Shown piece after piece: positions 18,838 through 28,717 of a stretch of DNA of 64,000 bases. The position numbers and the translations under genes are program-made. A model generated the notes under the pieces. It searched no databases. It worked only from the letters and a program-made list of their open reading frames with translations, and was not told the origin of the DNA. The DNA is from Magnetospirillum sp. XM-1 (GTDB lineage Bacteria; Pseudomonadota; Alphaproteobacteria; Rhodospirillales; Magnetospirillaceae): positions 2,108,001-2,172,000 of the forward strand of contig NZ_LN997848.1 in the NCBI RefSeq assembly GCF_001511835.1, in the 5' to 3' direction. Position 1 is the stretch's first letter. Each line of letters opens with the position of its first letter.

Positions 18838-20997
18838 ATGCGTGACAATGGACCGATCACTAACCGTGAGGTGGAGTTGAAGGACGGCGACATGCTGGTG
18901 TCGCGCACTGACGCCGGCGGCCGCATCACCTTCGTCAACAAGGCCTTTATCGACATCAGCGGCTTCACCGAGCAGGAATTGCTGGGCTCGCCCCACAATC
19001 TGGTGCGCCATCCCCACATGCCCAAGGAGGCCTTCGCCGACCTGTGGGCGTCCATCAAGGCCGGGCGGCCGTGGGAGGGCTTCGTCAAGAACCGCTCCAA
19101 GACCGGCGACCATTACTGGGTCCGGGCCAATGTCACGCCCATCATGGAGAACGGCCAGATCACCGGCTACGTCTCCATCCGCTCCAAGCCGTCGCGCGCC
19201 CAGGTCAACTCCGCCGAGCAGGCCTACCAGCTGTTCCGCGAAGGCCGGGCCCGGGGCCTGGCCATCCGCGACGGCCGCGTGGTCTCCACCGGCCTGGCCG
19301 GCAAGCTTGGTGAGTTGAAGAACTCCATCGCCGGGCGCCTGTCCGGCGTGCTGGCGACGCTGGGCGCGCTGATGCTGATGGTGGGCTGGCTGGGTATTGG
19401 CGGTATGCGTGGCATCGGCGACGACCTTCGGATGGTTTACGAGGAAAACACCTCGACCGCCATCGACCTCGCCGAGATCGTCGATCTGTTCCAGGATAAT
19501 TACCGTCAAGTCGCCTCCATCGCCCTCCAGATGCAGACGGGGCAACAATGGATGCCGGTGGCCGAGCGCCTGGCCGCCATCGACGCCAACATCGCCGGTA
19601 TCAACGCCAAGTGGGAGCATTACGCTCAAGGGGATCATCCCGCCGAGGAAAAGGCGCTGATCGGCCGGTTCGCGGCGACCCGCGGGGCCTTCCGCGACCA
19701 GGGGCTGGTTCCGGCCATCGACATGGCCCGCCGAGGCGATTCCGCTGCTCTGGTGAAGCATTTCGGCGAAACCATGCGGCCACTCTTCAACGCCACCCAT
19801 TCGACCTTGAACGAGCTGATGGTCTATCAGCGCAAGGATGCCGGGGCCACCTACGTCAAGGCCGAGGCCAACGCATCCTCCAAGACCATGCTGGTAGTCG
19901 GAGCCATGGTCGCCGCCCTGGTGCTGGGCTTCATTCTCGCCGTGTGGATCCTGGCCGGTATTCGCGCCCCCCTGAAGGCCATGGAGCGCCATTTCGACGC
20001 CATCGCCGCCGGCAACCAGGCCCATGAAATTCCGGTGGCCGACGTGCATGAATTCGGACAGCTGCACTCCCTGCTTCGCGCATTGAAGGCCAAGCTGGGC
20101 TATTCCGCCCTGGAGAAGATCGAACTGGACCGTCAGGCCGAGGAGGGCCGCAAGGCCGAACTCAACCGCGTCGCCAATTCCCTGGAGGAGCGGGTCAAGG
20201 GCGTGGTCGACCTGATCGACGTCTCGTCGGGCTCGCTGCTGGGCAATGCCCAAACCCTGTCGGCCAACGCCCAGCAGACCATGGCCCAGGCCGGCAACGT
20301 CACCGCCATGACCGGGCAGGTCACCGCCAACGTCCAGTCGGTGTCGGCGGCGACCCAGGAACTGTCCTCGTCGGTGACCGAGATCTCCCGCCAGGTGGCC
20401 CACGCCGCCACCATCTCCGGCGACGCGGTCCGCCAGGCGGGCGAGACCGACCGCATGGTGCGCGGTCTGGCCGAGGCGGCGCAGAAGATCGGCGAGGTGG
20501 TCAACCTGATCAACGACATTGCTTCGCAGACCAACCTGCTGGCGCTCAACGCCACCATCGAGGCGGCCAGGGCGGGCGAGGCGGGAAAAGGATTTGCCGT
20601 CGTCGCCAACGAGGTCAAGCATCTGGCCAACCAGACCGCCAAGGCCACCGAGGAGATCGGCCAGCAGGTCACCGCCATCCAGACCGAGACCCGCTCGGCG
20701 GTGGACGCCATCCGCTCCATCTCGGACACCATCGGCAATATCAGCGAGCTGTCGTCGGCCATCGCCGCGGCGGTGGAGGAGCAAGGCGCGGCGACCGCCG
20801 AGATCGCCCGCTCGGTGGAGCAGGCGGCCCACGGCACCGCGTCCGCGGCCGAGAATGTTCAGGTGGTGTCGGACGCCGCAGAGGAAACCAAGCTGATGTC
20901 GGACCAGGTCTACGACGCGGCCAACGGCCTCAAGGGCGCCTCGGACCAGCTGGCCAGGGAAGTGGCGGGCTTCATCAAGGAGATCCGCAGCGCTTAA
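18838..20997 (+). CDS. PAS-containing methyl-accepting chemotaxis protein
   Basis: A 719-residue chemoreceptor. The N-terminal PAS domain (about residues 12-120) resembles the aerotaxis receptor Aer, with [34 protein letters not shown] and [21 protein letters not shown] membrane segment is near residues 167-188, a helical periplasmic segment follows, and a second membrane segment is near 350-372. HAMP and a long signalling coil end with the conserved tip [20 protein letters not shown] and [17 protein letters not shown] sits 6 bases before the ATG at 18838. Haem or FAD binding is not shown; a redox or oxygen cue is inference from Aer similarity. Confidence 0.9.
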   Translation: MRDNGPITNREVELKDGDMLVSRTDAGGRITFVNKAFIDISGFTEQELLGSPHNLVRHPHMPKEAFADLWASIKAGRPWEGFVKNRSKTGDHYWVRANVTPIMENGQITGYVSIRSKPSRAQVNSAEQAYQLFREGRARGLAIRDGRVVSTGLAGKLGELKNSIAGRLSGVLATLGALMLMVGWLGIGGMRGIGDDLRMVYEENTSTAIDLAEIVDLFQDNYRQVASIALQMQTGQQWMPVAERLAAIDANIAGINAKWEHYAQGDHPAEEKALIGRFAATRGAFRDQGLVPAIDMARRGDSAALVKHFGETMRPLFNATHSTLNELMVYQRKDAGATYVKAEANASSKTMLVVGAMVAALVLGFILAVWILAGIRAPLKAMERHFDAIAAGNQAHEIPVADVHEFGQLHSLLRALKAKLGYSALEKIELDRQAEEGRKAELNRVANSLEERVKGVVDLIDVSSGSLLGNAQTLSANAQQTMAQAGNVTAMTGQVTANVQSVSAATQELSSSVTEISRQVAHAATISGDAVRQAGETDRMVRGLAEAAQKIGEVVNLINDIASQTNLLALNATIEAARAGEAGKGFAVVANEVKHLANQTAKATEEIGQQVTAIQTETRSAVDAIRSISDTIGNISELSSAIAAAVEEQGAATAEIARSVEQAAHGTASAAENVQVVSDAAEETKLMSDQVYDAANGLKGASDQLAREVAGFIKEIRSA

Positions 20998-20998
20998 G

Positions 20999-21054
20999 GC
21001 GGGCAGGATGCCCGTGCTCCGAAAGGTTCGTGGGAGCGCGGGCGTCCCGCCCGC
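20999..21054. terminator. 22-bp bidirectional hairpin between chemoreceptor and hpnL
   Basis: Bases 20999-21020 pair with 21033-21054 in a GC-rich stem with one mismatch and a 12-base loop. It lies between two convergent genes and can serve both directions. The arm sequence GGGAGCGCGGGCGTCCCGCC resembles dispersed intergenic repeats found in many GC-rich bacteria. Confidence 0.6.
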
Positions 21055-21066
21055 AATTGAACGACC

Positions 21067-22047
21067 TCAGGCCCCGGTCTTCTCGGCCGGGGCCTTCTGC
21101 TTGGCGGTGGAGTGCTCGATGTAGTGCCAGACGAACAGGGCGGGCAGGCCCATCAGCAGTTCGCGGCCGCGCTTCAAGAGCGAGACCGCCAGGGCGATCT
21201 CGGTGGGCAGGCCGAGGACGGCGCCCACCAGCATGTAGCCGCCTTCCTGCAGTCCGATGGCGCCCGGCACCACGAAGGCCACCGAGCGGATGGCGTAGAT
21301 GATGCTTTCCAGGGCCAGCACCTCGGCCAGTCCCATGGGATAGCCCAGCAGCCACAGCGCTACCCAGGCCTCGATGGCGCCCGCCGCCCAGGCCAGGATG
21401 TGCCAGAACACCGAGCGGGCGAAGCGCCGGTGGTCGGAATACAGCGTCAGCACGGCGGCATGCACCCCGGAATCGGCGTCGGGGGCGTCCCAGGCGTGGG
21501 GCATGATCTTGGCCGGCAGGGTCTCCAGGAAGCGCATCACCACCGAGCGCTGGAGCGCCACGAAGATGGCGAGGCCGGGAACGCTGATGCCCAGCGCAAT
21601 CAGCGCCCAGCGGGTGACCTCGGCCTCGGGGTAGAGGTGCAGCCACAGGGCGACGCCCAGGATGCTGAAGAAGAACTGGGCGATGGCCTCGGCGGTGACG
21701 TCCACCATGACGATGGCGGTGGATTCGGCGACGCGGAAGCCGTAGCGGGTCATCAGGCGGATGGCGGCCATCTCGGCCGACAGCGGCAGGATACCGGCCA
21801 GCTCGCCCACCCCGTCCTTGATCCAGCGGGCCACCGAGAATTTCCAGGTGGGAATGTCGTCCTGCAGCAGGCCCCAGGAGACGCCGCACAGCGCCACCGG
21901 CAGGGCATGGGTCAGCGCCATCAGCGCCACGCCGCTCCACCCGGCGGTGTCGAGCGCGCCGCCCACGTCGCCGAAGCCGTCGCGCATGTACCACGCTGCG
22001 GTGACGATCAGGACGATGACGCCCAGGCGAGCCAGGTTGGCCTTCAT
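21067..22047 (-). CDS. hpnL: Hopanoid-associated membrane protein HpnL
   Basis: A 326-residue integral membrane protein of the lysylphosphatidylglycerol-synthase-TM-like (UPF0104) family with about seven to eight hydrophobic segments. Position directly after hpnN and hpnK identifies it as HpnL, a conserved partner of hopanoid biosynthesis with unproven biochemistry. A glycine-rich segment VVPGAIGLQEGGYMLVGA near residue 265 is typical of the family. The ATG at 22047 overlaps the hpnK TGA (ATGA). A hairpin follows the stop. Confidence 0.8.
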   Translation of the reverse strand: MKANLARLGVIVLIVTAAWYMRDGFGDVGGALDTAGWSGVALMALTHALPVALCGVSWGLLQDDIPTWKFSVARWIKDGVGELAGILPLSAEMAAIRLMTRYGFRVAESTAIVMVDVTAEAIAQFFFSILGVALWLHLYPEAEVTRWALIALGISVPGLAIFVALQRSVVMRFLETLPAKIMPHAWDAPDADSGVHAAVLTLYSDHRRFARSVFWHILAWAAGAIEAWVALWLLGYPMGLAEVLALESIIYAIRSVAFVVPGAIGLQEGGYMLVGAVLGLPTEIALAVSLLKRGRELLMGLPALFVWHYIEHSTAKQKAPAEKTGA

Positions 22048-22910
22048 CGTCCGGCGGCCTCGGCGGCGAAGGTGGTGAGGCGGATGCCCAGTTCGGCGAC
22101 CTTGCGGCGGTTCTCGGGGGCGATCAGCGCCTTGTATTCCGCGTCGATGCGGTAATGGGGCGGCATGGGGCGCGGCGCGTCCCAATGGGCGGTGGCCGGG
22201 TGGCAGTAGATCTCGGACAGCCCGTCGGGCAGCACGTCCAGGAACGAGTTCACCTTGGCGGCGTCCATCTGGCCGGAATCGTTGACGCCGAAGGCCCGCT
22301 GGTTGACCAGCAGGCCCCGCGCCCTGGCCTTGCTCGCCATGGCGCGGTTGCGGCCCCAATGGAATATTCCGTTGAACAGCCGGGTGCCCAGCCGGTCGCC
22401 GCGGGCCCGATAGGACAGCAGCGGCGGCTCCCACGGGATGCGGATGCCCGGCGCGCCGTACTCCACCGCCAGGTCCAGAACCAGATCGAAGACGGTGGGG
22501 TGCTGGTGGTAGTGGTGGTGGAAGTCCACATGGGCGAGCTTCAGGCCGGTGGCCTTGAACAGCTCGAACTGGGCGCGCATCTCGGCGCTCACCTGACGCT
22601 GCGTCGCCTTGGACAGGAAGATGCGGGTGCCGAGCCGCACCAGATCCAGGGTGAACATTCCCTGGTTGTTGACCAGATCGGGAATCCGGGTGGGGGCCAA
22701 GGCGGGAATGCCGTCCACCAGGGTGACGTGCAGGCCGACGCCCAGCCGGGGTAGCCGCCGGGCGCGCTCGACCGCGTCGTCCACCGCGCCTTCGGTGACC
22801 ATCAGGCTGGCGGCGGTGAGGATGCCGTCGACATGGCCTTCCTCCACCGCCCGGTTGATCTCGACCGAGCGGCCGAAATCGTCGGCGGTGACGATGAGAC
22901 GCTTACTCAC
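22044..22910 (-). CDS. hpnK: Hopanoid-associated YdjC-type deacetylase HpnK
   Basis: A 288-residue YdjC/ChbG-type carbohydrate deacetylase. The metal-site signatures are VTADDFGRSVEINRAV (residues 7-22), GLHVTLVDG (about 59-67) and HVDFHHHYHQHP (about 126-137). HpnK has been assigned to removing the acetyl group from N-acetylglucosaminyl bacteriohopanetetrol in composite hopanoid head-group synthesis. The start is GTG at 22910, overlapping the hpnN TGA (GTGA), and its own stop overlaps hpnL. Confidence 0.85.
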   Translation of the reverse strand: MSKRLIVTADDFGRSVEINRAVEEGHVDGILTAASLMVTEGAVDDAVERARRLPRLGVGLHVTLVDGIPALAPTRIPDLVNNQGMFTLDLVRLGTRIFLSKATQRQVSAEMRAQFELFKATGLKLAHVDFHHHYHQHPTVFDLVLDLAVEYGAPGIRIPWEPPLLSYRARGDRLGTRLFNGIFHWGRNRAMASKARARGLLVNQRAFGVNDSGQMDAAKVNSFLDVLPDGLSEIYCHPATAHWDAPRPMPPHYRIDAEYKALIAPENRRKVAELGIRLTTFAAEAAGR

Positions 22911-25480
22911 TTGGGCTTGCCGATCAGGTGGAAGAGGGCGGGCAGCACCACGAAGGTGGCCGCCACCGTGACGCCCAGCGACAGGAACAGCAGCATGCCC
23001 ATGGAGGCGGTGCCCAGATGGGGCGACACCGCCAGGCTGCCGAAGGCCGAACCGGTGGTCAGCGCCGAGAACAGCACCGCCCGCGTGGTGGGCGACGACA
23101 GGTGGTCGGTCACGCCGTTACGCCAGTTGACCACGAAATAGATGTTGAAGGCGACGCCGATGCCCAGCAGCAGCGGCAGGGCGATGACGTTGGCGAAGTT
23201 GATGGCGATGCCGGCGGCCCGGGCGGCGATCACCGTGGCCAGCGCGCCCAGCACCAGGGGGGCCAGCACCAGCGCCGAATCCAGCACCCGGCGCAGCATC
23301 AGGCCCAGCAGCAGGCCGATGGCGGCCAGCGCGCCGATGGCGGCGATGGCGAAGGCGCCGATCACCACCTGGCCCGACTGCTCCATGGAGATGGGGGCGC
23401 CGGCCATGTTGGGGGTGATCTTGGTGACGGCGGCGTTGAAGCGGTTGCGCGCCTCCTGGTTCTGCATGTCGATCTTGGGCAGTACCTGGACGCGGGCGCG
23501 GCCGTCGGCGGACACCCATTCGCGCTTTAAGTCGGGGGGCAGGCTGTCCAGGCTGACCGCCTCGGCGTCGAGCGAGCGCCGGATGCCCGACAGCAGGGCG
23601 GGCAGGCCGGCGGCCACCGCCTTCTGATAGGCCTCCGCCGCCTGGGGCCCCTTGGCGGCGATGGCCTTCAGCCGTCCGGCCAGGGCCTGGGACGGCTTGT
23701 GGTCGGGGGCGACGGTCTCCAACTGACCGGCCAGCTTGACGATGGCCGCCAGCAATTCCTCCGGCGAGGGGGCGGGCAGCACCTTGGCCGGATTGAGGGT
23801 CGGCCCCAGCACCATGGCCACGTCGGCGATCATGGCCAGCTTCTCGTCCTGGCCGTCGGGCACGAAGGTGGCGACGGTCATGGCCCGATGCACCTCGGGC
23901 AGCGCCTCGAACTTCTCGGCCAGAACGCGGGCGGCGTCCACCGACGGCGCCAGGGTCTCGACGTTGTAGACGCCGTTGTCGGGGTTCTGGGCCAGTTCCA
24001 GAAAGGCCTTCACCGCCTCGGCCTTGGGGTCTTGCAGATGCAGCGGGTCGAAATCCAGTGGCATGATGGGCAGCAGCACGGCGCCGATCAGGCCGACCAC
24101 GCAGCCGCCGGCGACGATGGGCTTGGCGTGGCGGCGCAGCGCGGCGTCGGCGGCCTGCAGCTTCAGTCCCACCGGCTCGGCCTCGGGGTGCGGCTTCAAG
24201 AGGGCCAGCAGGGCGGGCAGCAGGGTGAAGTCCACCACCAGGGCGATCAGCATGCCGCCGCCGGCAATCAGGCCCAGCTGCGACACCCCGGTATAGGCGG
24301 TGGGCAGGAACGACAGGAAGCCCACGGCGGTGGCGATGGCGGCCAGCGACAGCGGCGCCGCCATGGACGCCGCCGAGGCCAGCACCGCCTCGGCCGGGTC
24401 GCCCTTCAAGAAACGCTCGTTGCGGAAGGCGGTGACGAACTGGATGCCGAAATCCACGGCGATGCCGACGAACATCACCGCGAAGGCGACGGAAATGGGG
24501 TTGAGGCTGCCCACGGCCGCCGCGGCGAAGGCGGCGGTGGCCACCAGCCCGATGATCAGGCTGATGACGATGGCCGCCACCACCCGGCCCGAGCGCACGC
24601 CCCAGAACAGCAGCAGCAGCACCGCCAGGAAGGACAGCGGTGCCGAAATCTCCACGCCTTCGGCCACGGTGGCGAAATTGGCGTCGGACAGGGCCAGCGA
24701 GCCGGTGATGCTCACCTTGTAGCCGTTGGCGGGCTCCAGCCCCAGGTCGCGGGCGGTGGCGCGCACCGCGTCGATGACGTCGGAGGCCGGCTCCAGCGCG
24801 CCGTAATCCAGCTTGCCGTGGACCATCAGGAAGCGGCGCGGCGCATCCTTGGCCGGGCCGCCCGACATCAGCCCCTGCCAGTCCACCGGCGCCGCCTTGC
24901 CATGGGCGACGACGTCGGCGGCCGGCTTGTCCAGTTGCGTGATGAGCGGCTCGATGTCCTTCGGTTGGGCCTGGCCGTGGGCAATGCCCTGCAGCACCAG
25001 ATCCACCGAGGCCAGCAGGCCGCGCAGGGACGGGTCCTTGGCGATGGAGCCCAGCAGCGGCTGGGCCTGGACCAGCCGCTCGACGATGTCGCCCAGTTCG
25101 GCCGCCGGCATGAACAGCAGGCCGTTCTTGCGGAAGAACATTTCCTCGGCGGGCCGCGAGGCGTCGAAGATCAGGCCCTTGTGGGCGGCCGGCAGCGCCT
25201 TGGCCAGCTTCTCCACCGCGTCCTCGGCCAGTTCGGCGGTAGGCCCGTCGATGATCACCGCCAGCCGGTCGGCGGAGTGGGGAAAGGCCTGCTCGATGGT
25301 CTTTTCCACCTGGCGGAACGGCAGATCCTGCGAGATCAGCTTGCTCTCGTCGGTGTCGAGCGACAGATGGGCGGCGGCGTACCAGCCCATCAGCACGGTG
25401 GCGACCAGCGAGGCGATCACTACCGTCCAGGCATGGCGCCAGCACCAATCGACGAGACGAACAGCCAGAGTCTTAACCAT
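22907..25480 (-). CDS. hpnN: Hopanoid RND transporter HpnN
   Basis: An 857-residue MMPL/RND-type exporter with an N-terminal membrane helix (residues 13-33), a large periplasmic loop, five to six clustered helices, a second large loop, and a C-terminal helix cluster. The segment PISVAFAVMFVGIAVDFGIQFVTAFRNE lies in the first helix cluster, and a related VIALPLLLGIGVAFNIYFVVNW lies in the second. HpnN moves hopanoids toward the outer membrane in Rhodopseudomonas and Burkholderia. It heads the hpnN-hpnK-hpnL run; the start ATG at 25480 has AGGA upstream. Confidence 0.88.
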   Translation of the reverse strand: MVKTLAVRLVDWCWRHAWTVVIASLVATVLMGWYAAAHLSLDTDESKLISQDLPFRQVEKTIEQAFPHSADRLAVIIDGPTAELAEDAVEKLAKALPAAHKGLIFDASRPAEEMFFRKNGLLFMPAAELGDIVERLVQAQPLLGSIAKDPSLRGLLASVDLVLQGIAHGQAQPKDIEPLITQLDKPAADVVAHGKAAPVDWQGLMSGGPAKDAPRRFLMVHGKLDYGALEPASDVIDAVRATARDLGLEPANGYKVSITGSLALSDANFATVAEGVEISAPLSFLAVLLLLFWGVRSGRVVAAIVISLIIGLVATAAFAAAAVGSLNPISVAFAVMFVGIAVDFGIQFVTAFRNERFLKGDPAEAVLASAASMAAPLSLAAIATAVGFLSFLPTAYTGVSQLGLIAGGGMLIALVVDFTLLPALLALLKPHPEAEPVGLKLQAADAALRRHAKPIVAGGCVVGLIGAVLLPIMPLDFDPLHLQDPKAEAVKAFLELAQNPDNGVYNVETLAPSVDAARVLAEKFEALPEVHRAMTVATFVPDGQDEKLAMIADVAMVLGPTLNPAKVLPAPSPEELLAAIVKLAGQLETVAPDHKPSQALAGRLKAIAAKGPQAAEAYQKAVAAGLPALLSGIRRSLDAEAVSLDSLPPDLKREWVSADGRARVQVLPKIDMQNQEARNRFNAAVTKITPNMAGAPISMEQSGQVVIGAFAIAAIGALAAIGLLLGLMLRRVLDSALVLAPLVLGALATVIAARAAGIAINFANVIALPLLLGIGVAFNIYFVVNWRNGVTDHLSSPTTRAVLFSALTTGSAFGSLAVSPHLGTASMGMLLFLSLGVTVAATFVVLPALFHLIGKPK

Positions 25481-25619
25481 CGTTCCTAGGCTTTCCCACG
25501 CAGCCGGGAGGAAAGGGGGGAATGTGCCTCCTTGGCCCCGCCATAGCAAGAGTCATTGGCTTTGCCGGGCAAACGCGCTACCGTCGTTGTTGCATTGCAG
25601 CATTGACGGGGCCGCGGCA

Positions 25620-26654
25620 ATGGTGAGGCGGGTCGGAAGGACGGTGAAAGGCTGGGCGCGGCGATGGCTGCCGCTGCTGCTGGCGCCGCCCGCCCTGGTG
25701 GCCCTGCTGTTCAACGCCTGGGATTTCGTCAGTCTGTGGGTCGAGCGCGACCGGAGCTTCGTGGAGGCTCAGGCGCAGGTTCAGGTCCTGGCGCACGACG
25801 TGTCGCGCACCCTGACCAATACGCTGCGGCCCGTCGACATCCATATCGCCGACCATCTGCGGCCGGTGGCTACCCGCTTCGTCTCGTCCCAGGCCTCGCA
25901 GCCGCAATTGCAGCGGGTCTTCCAGCTGACCACCCAGCGCCTGCCCCAGGTGGCGGCGGTGATGGTGTTCGACGCCAGGGGGCGAAGCCTAGCCGCGTCG
26001 GTGCCGATGGTCCGTCCCGCGCCCGACATCTCGAGCGGCTTCTATTTCCAGCGCCACCGGGACCTGGGGCTGGAGAGCGCGGCCTTCATCGGCGACGCGG
26101 CCCTGAGCCTGGGCGAGACCGGGCCGTCGCGCTGGCGGCTGATGATCAGCCGGCGGCTCCAGGATCTGGACGGCCATTTCCTCGGCATGCTGCTGGTGCA
26201 ATTGAACACCGAGGACATCTTCTCGCAGGTCGCGGCGCTGAATCTGATTCCCGGGGCCGGGGTGCGCATTTTCGACGATGCCGGCCGGTTGCTGGTCAAT
26301 CATCCGCGCGACTACACCCTGGCCGGCCGGACCTTCTGGGACAGCCAGCTGTTCCGCCGCTGGGCCGCCGAGCGGCGCGAACTGGCCGGGCGCATTCCCG
26401 ATCCCACCGACGATTCCCCGGAAATCGGCGCTTTCCTTGCCGTGGACGGCTATCCCGTCCTGGTCTCGGTGGGGCTGCCCGAGGATCTGGCCCTGGTGGA
26501 ATGGTGGCGCGAACTGGCGATCCTGCTGCTTACCGTCGGGATCTTCGTGGCGGCGTCCAGTCTGGCCGCAAGGCGATGGCTGGCGAAATGGGTCTTGCAT
26601 CTGAACGGCAAAGGGGAGGAAGAGAAGGGGTTCGCCGACGGCGACGGCATTTGA
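25620..26654 (+). CDS. Membrane-bound Cache-type sensor without output domain
   Basis: A 344-residue protein with an N-terminal membrane segment (about residues 14-35), a periplasmic region of about 250 residues that looks like a Cache/PDC sensor ([35 protein letters not shown]), and a second membrane segment (about 296-317). Only about 25 residues follow, so no kinase, GGDEF, HAMP or MCP domain is attached. It lies 11 bases before a YgiQ-type gene and is divergent from hpnN. The ligand and partner are unknown. A truncated two-component or cyclase gene is possible, but no remnant of an output domain is seen downstream. Confidence 0.7.
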   Translation: MVRRVGRTVKGWARRWLPLLLAPPALVALLFNAWDFVSLWVERDRSFVEAQAQVQVLAHDVSRTLTNTLRPVDIHIADHLRPVATRFVSSQASQPQLQRVFQLTTQRLPQVAAVMVFDARGRSLAASVPMVRPAPDISSGFYFQRHRDLGLESAAFIGDAALSLGETGPSRWRLMISRRLQDLDGHFLGMLLVQLNTEDIFSQVAALNLIPGAGVRIFDDAGRLLVNHPRDYTLAGRTFWDSQLFRRWAAERRELAGRIPDPTDDSPEIGAFLAVDGYPVLVSVGLPEDLALVEWWRELAILLLTVGIFVAASSLAARRWLAKWVLHLNGKGEEEKGFADGDGI

Positions 26655-26665
26655 GCGGAAGACCC

Positions 26666-28717
26666 ATGGACCAGCCCGATCCCCTTTTCTTTCCCCGCCG
26701 CGAGGCGGCGCCCTTTCTGCCCATGAGCCGGGCCGAGATGGAGGCGCTGGGCTGGGACCAATGCGACGTGGTGCTGGTCACCGGCGACGCCTATGTGGAC
26801 CATCCCAGCTTCGGCATGGCCATCGTCGGCCGTCTGCTGGAATCCCAGGGCTTCAAGGTGGGAATCATCGCCCAGCCCGACTGGAGCGGGCCCGATCCCT
26901 TCCGCGCCCTGGGCCGCCCCCGCCTGTTCTTCGGGGTGACGGCGGGCAACATGGATTCCATGGTCAACCACTACACCTCGGATCGGCGCATCCGCCGCGA
27001 CGACAATTACACGCCGGGCGGCGAGGGGGGCAGGCGGCCCGACCGCGCAGTGATCGTCTACGCCCAGCGCTGCCGCGAGGCCTTCAAGGATGTCCCGGTG
27101 GTGATCGGCGGCATCGAGGCGTCCTTGCGCCGCATCGCCCATTTCGACATCTGGTCGGAAAAGCTGCGCCGTTCGGTGCTGATGGACGCCAAGGCCGACA
27201 TCCTGGTGTTCGGCAACGCCGAGCGCGCCATCGTCGAGATCGCCCGGCGCACGGCCAACGGCGAGGCGCCCCGGTCCATGCACGACATTCGCGGCACGGT
27301 CTTCGTGCGCGACCGCGTGCCCGACGATTGGCGGGTGATCGACGCCTCCGACCCGGAAACCGCCCAGCCGGCGGTGAAGGGTGACAAGGTGGTGGTGCGC
27401 CTGCCCTCCTTCGAGCAGGTGCAGGGCGACCAGGTGCTTTACGCCCAGGCGTCCCGCGTGCTGCACCAGGAAAGCAACCCCTTGAACGCCCGCCCGCTGG
27501 TCCAGCGCCACGGCGACAAGGAATTGTGGGTGACCGAGCCGCCGGTGCCGCTTTCGACCCCCGAACTGGACGGGGTCTATGATCTGCCCTACGCCAGGGG
27601 GCCGCATCCCGCCTATGGCGAGGCCAAGATTCCCGCCTGGGAGATGATCCGCTTTTCCATCAACATCGTGCGCGGCTGTTTCGGCGGCTGTTCCTTCTGC
27701 TCCATCACCGAGCACGAGGGCCGCATTATCCAGAGCCGGTCCGAGGCCTCCATCGTCCGCGAGATCGGGGAGATCAGGGACAAGACCAAGGGCTTCACCG
27801 GCACCATCTCGGATCTGGGCGGGCCCACCGCCAACATGTGGCGGCTGGGCTGCCGCGAGCCCGAGGTACAGAAGGTCTGCCGGCGGCTGTCTTGCGTTTA
27901 TCCCGACATCTGCAAGACGCTGGGCACCGACCACGATCCGCTGATCCGCCTTTACCGGGCGGCCAGGGGCGTCAAAGGGGTCAAGCGGGTCAATATCGGC
28001 TCGGGCGTGCGCTACGACCTGGCGGTGACCAGCCCGGCCTATGTGGACGAACTGGTCCGCCACCATGTGGGCGGCTATCTCAAGATCGCGCCGGAGCATA
28101 CCGAGGACGGGCCGCTCGCCAAGATGATGAAGCCCGGCATCGGCAGTTACGAGCGGTTCAAGGAGATGTTCGAGAAGGCGGCCGCCCGGGCGGGCAAGAA
28201 GCTCTACCTCATTCCCTATTTCATCGCCGCCCATCCCGGCACCACCGACGGCGACATGCTGAATCTGGCCCTGTGGCTGAAGCGGAACGGCTTCAGGCTG
28301 GATCAGGTGCAGACTTTCCTGCCGACGCCCATGTCGCTGGCCACCGCCATGTACCACAGCGGCCGCGATCCCATCCGGCCGGTGCGCCGGGCGGGCGAGG
28401 AGGTGTTCACCGCCAAGGGCCTGCGCCAGCGCCGCCTGCACAAGGCCTTCCTGCGCTGGCACGACCCCGAGAACTGGCCGATCCTGCGCGAAGCCCTGCA
28501 GAAGATGGGCCGCGCCGATTTGATCGGGCCGGGCAATCACCAGTTGGTGCCGCGCGGCGGAGTTCCGGCGCCGGCCTCCAAGCCCGGAGCGATGTGCGCC
28601 AAATCCGGCGCACGTCGCGACCAGCCGCCATTGCCCTTAGGCCCGGGCGGACCACGGTCCGCAGGGAGGCGGCGGCCAAGCGGCCGGAGGGCCGCGCCCG
28701 GCGAGGGGCAAACCTAA
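26666..28717 (+). CDS. YgiQ-family radical SAM protein
   Basis: A 683-residue protein. The N-terminal region (about residues 1-300) carries the YgiQ-type domain with [20 protein letters not shown]. The radical SAM core follows with the cluster motif CFGGCSFC (C-x3-C-x2-C) near residue 336 and [11 protein letters not shown] downstream. The C-terminal YgiQ-associated domain extends to about residue 640. The function of YgiQ proteins remains undefined. The ATG at 26666 is preceded by GCGGAAGA. The last 4 bases overlap the stop of the convergent kinase gene. Confidence 0.88.
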   Translation: MDQPDPLFFPRREAAPFLPMSRAEMEALGWDQCDVVLVTGDAYVDHPSFGMAIVGRLLESQGFKVGIIAQPDWSGPDPFRALGRPRLFFGVTAGNMDSMVNHYTSDRRIRRDDNYTPGGEGGRRPDRAVIVYAQRCREAFKDVPVVIGGIEASLRRIAHFDIWSEKLRRSVLMDAKADILVFGNAERAIVEIARRTANGEAPRSMHDIRGTVFVRDRVPDDWRVIDASDPETAQPAVKGDKVVVRLPSFEQVQGDQVLYAQASRVLHQESNPLNARPLVQRHGDKELWVTEPPVPLSTPELDGVYDLPYARGPHPAYGEAKIPAWEMIRFSINIVRGCFGGCSFCSITEHEGRIIQSRSEASIVREIGEIRDKTKGFTGTISDLGGPTANMWRLGCREPEVQKVCRRLSCVYPDICKTLGTDHDPLIRLYRAARGVKGVKRVNIGSGVRYDLAVTSPAYVDELVRHHVGGYLKIAPEHTEDGPLAKMMKPGIGSYERFKEMFEKAAARAGKKLYLIPYFIAAHPGTTDGDMLNLALWLKRNGFRLDQVQTFLPTPMSLATAMYHSGRDPIRPVRRAGEEVFTAKGLRQRRLHKAFLRWHDPENWPILREALQKMGRADLIGPGNHQLVPRGGVPAPASKPGAMCAKSGARRDQPPLPLGPGGPRSAGRRRPSGRRAAPGEGQT

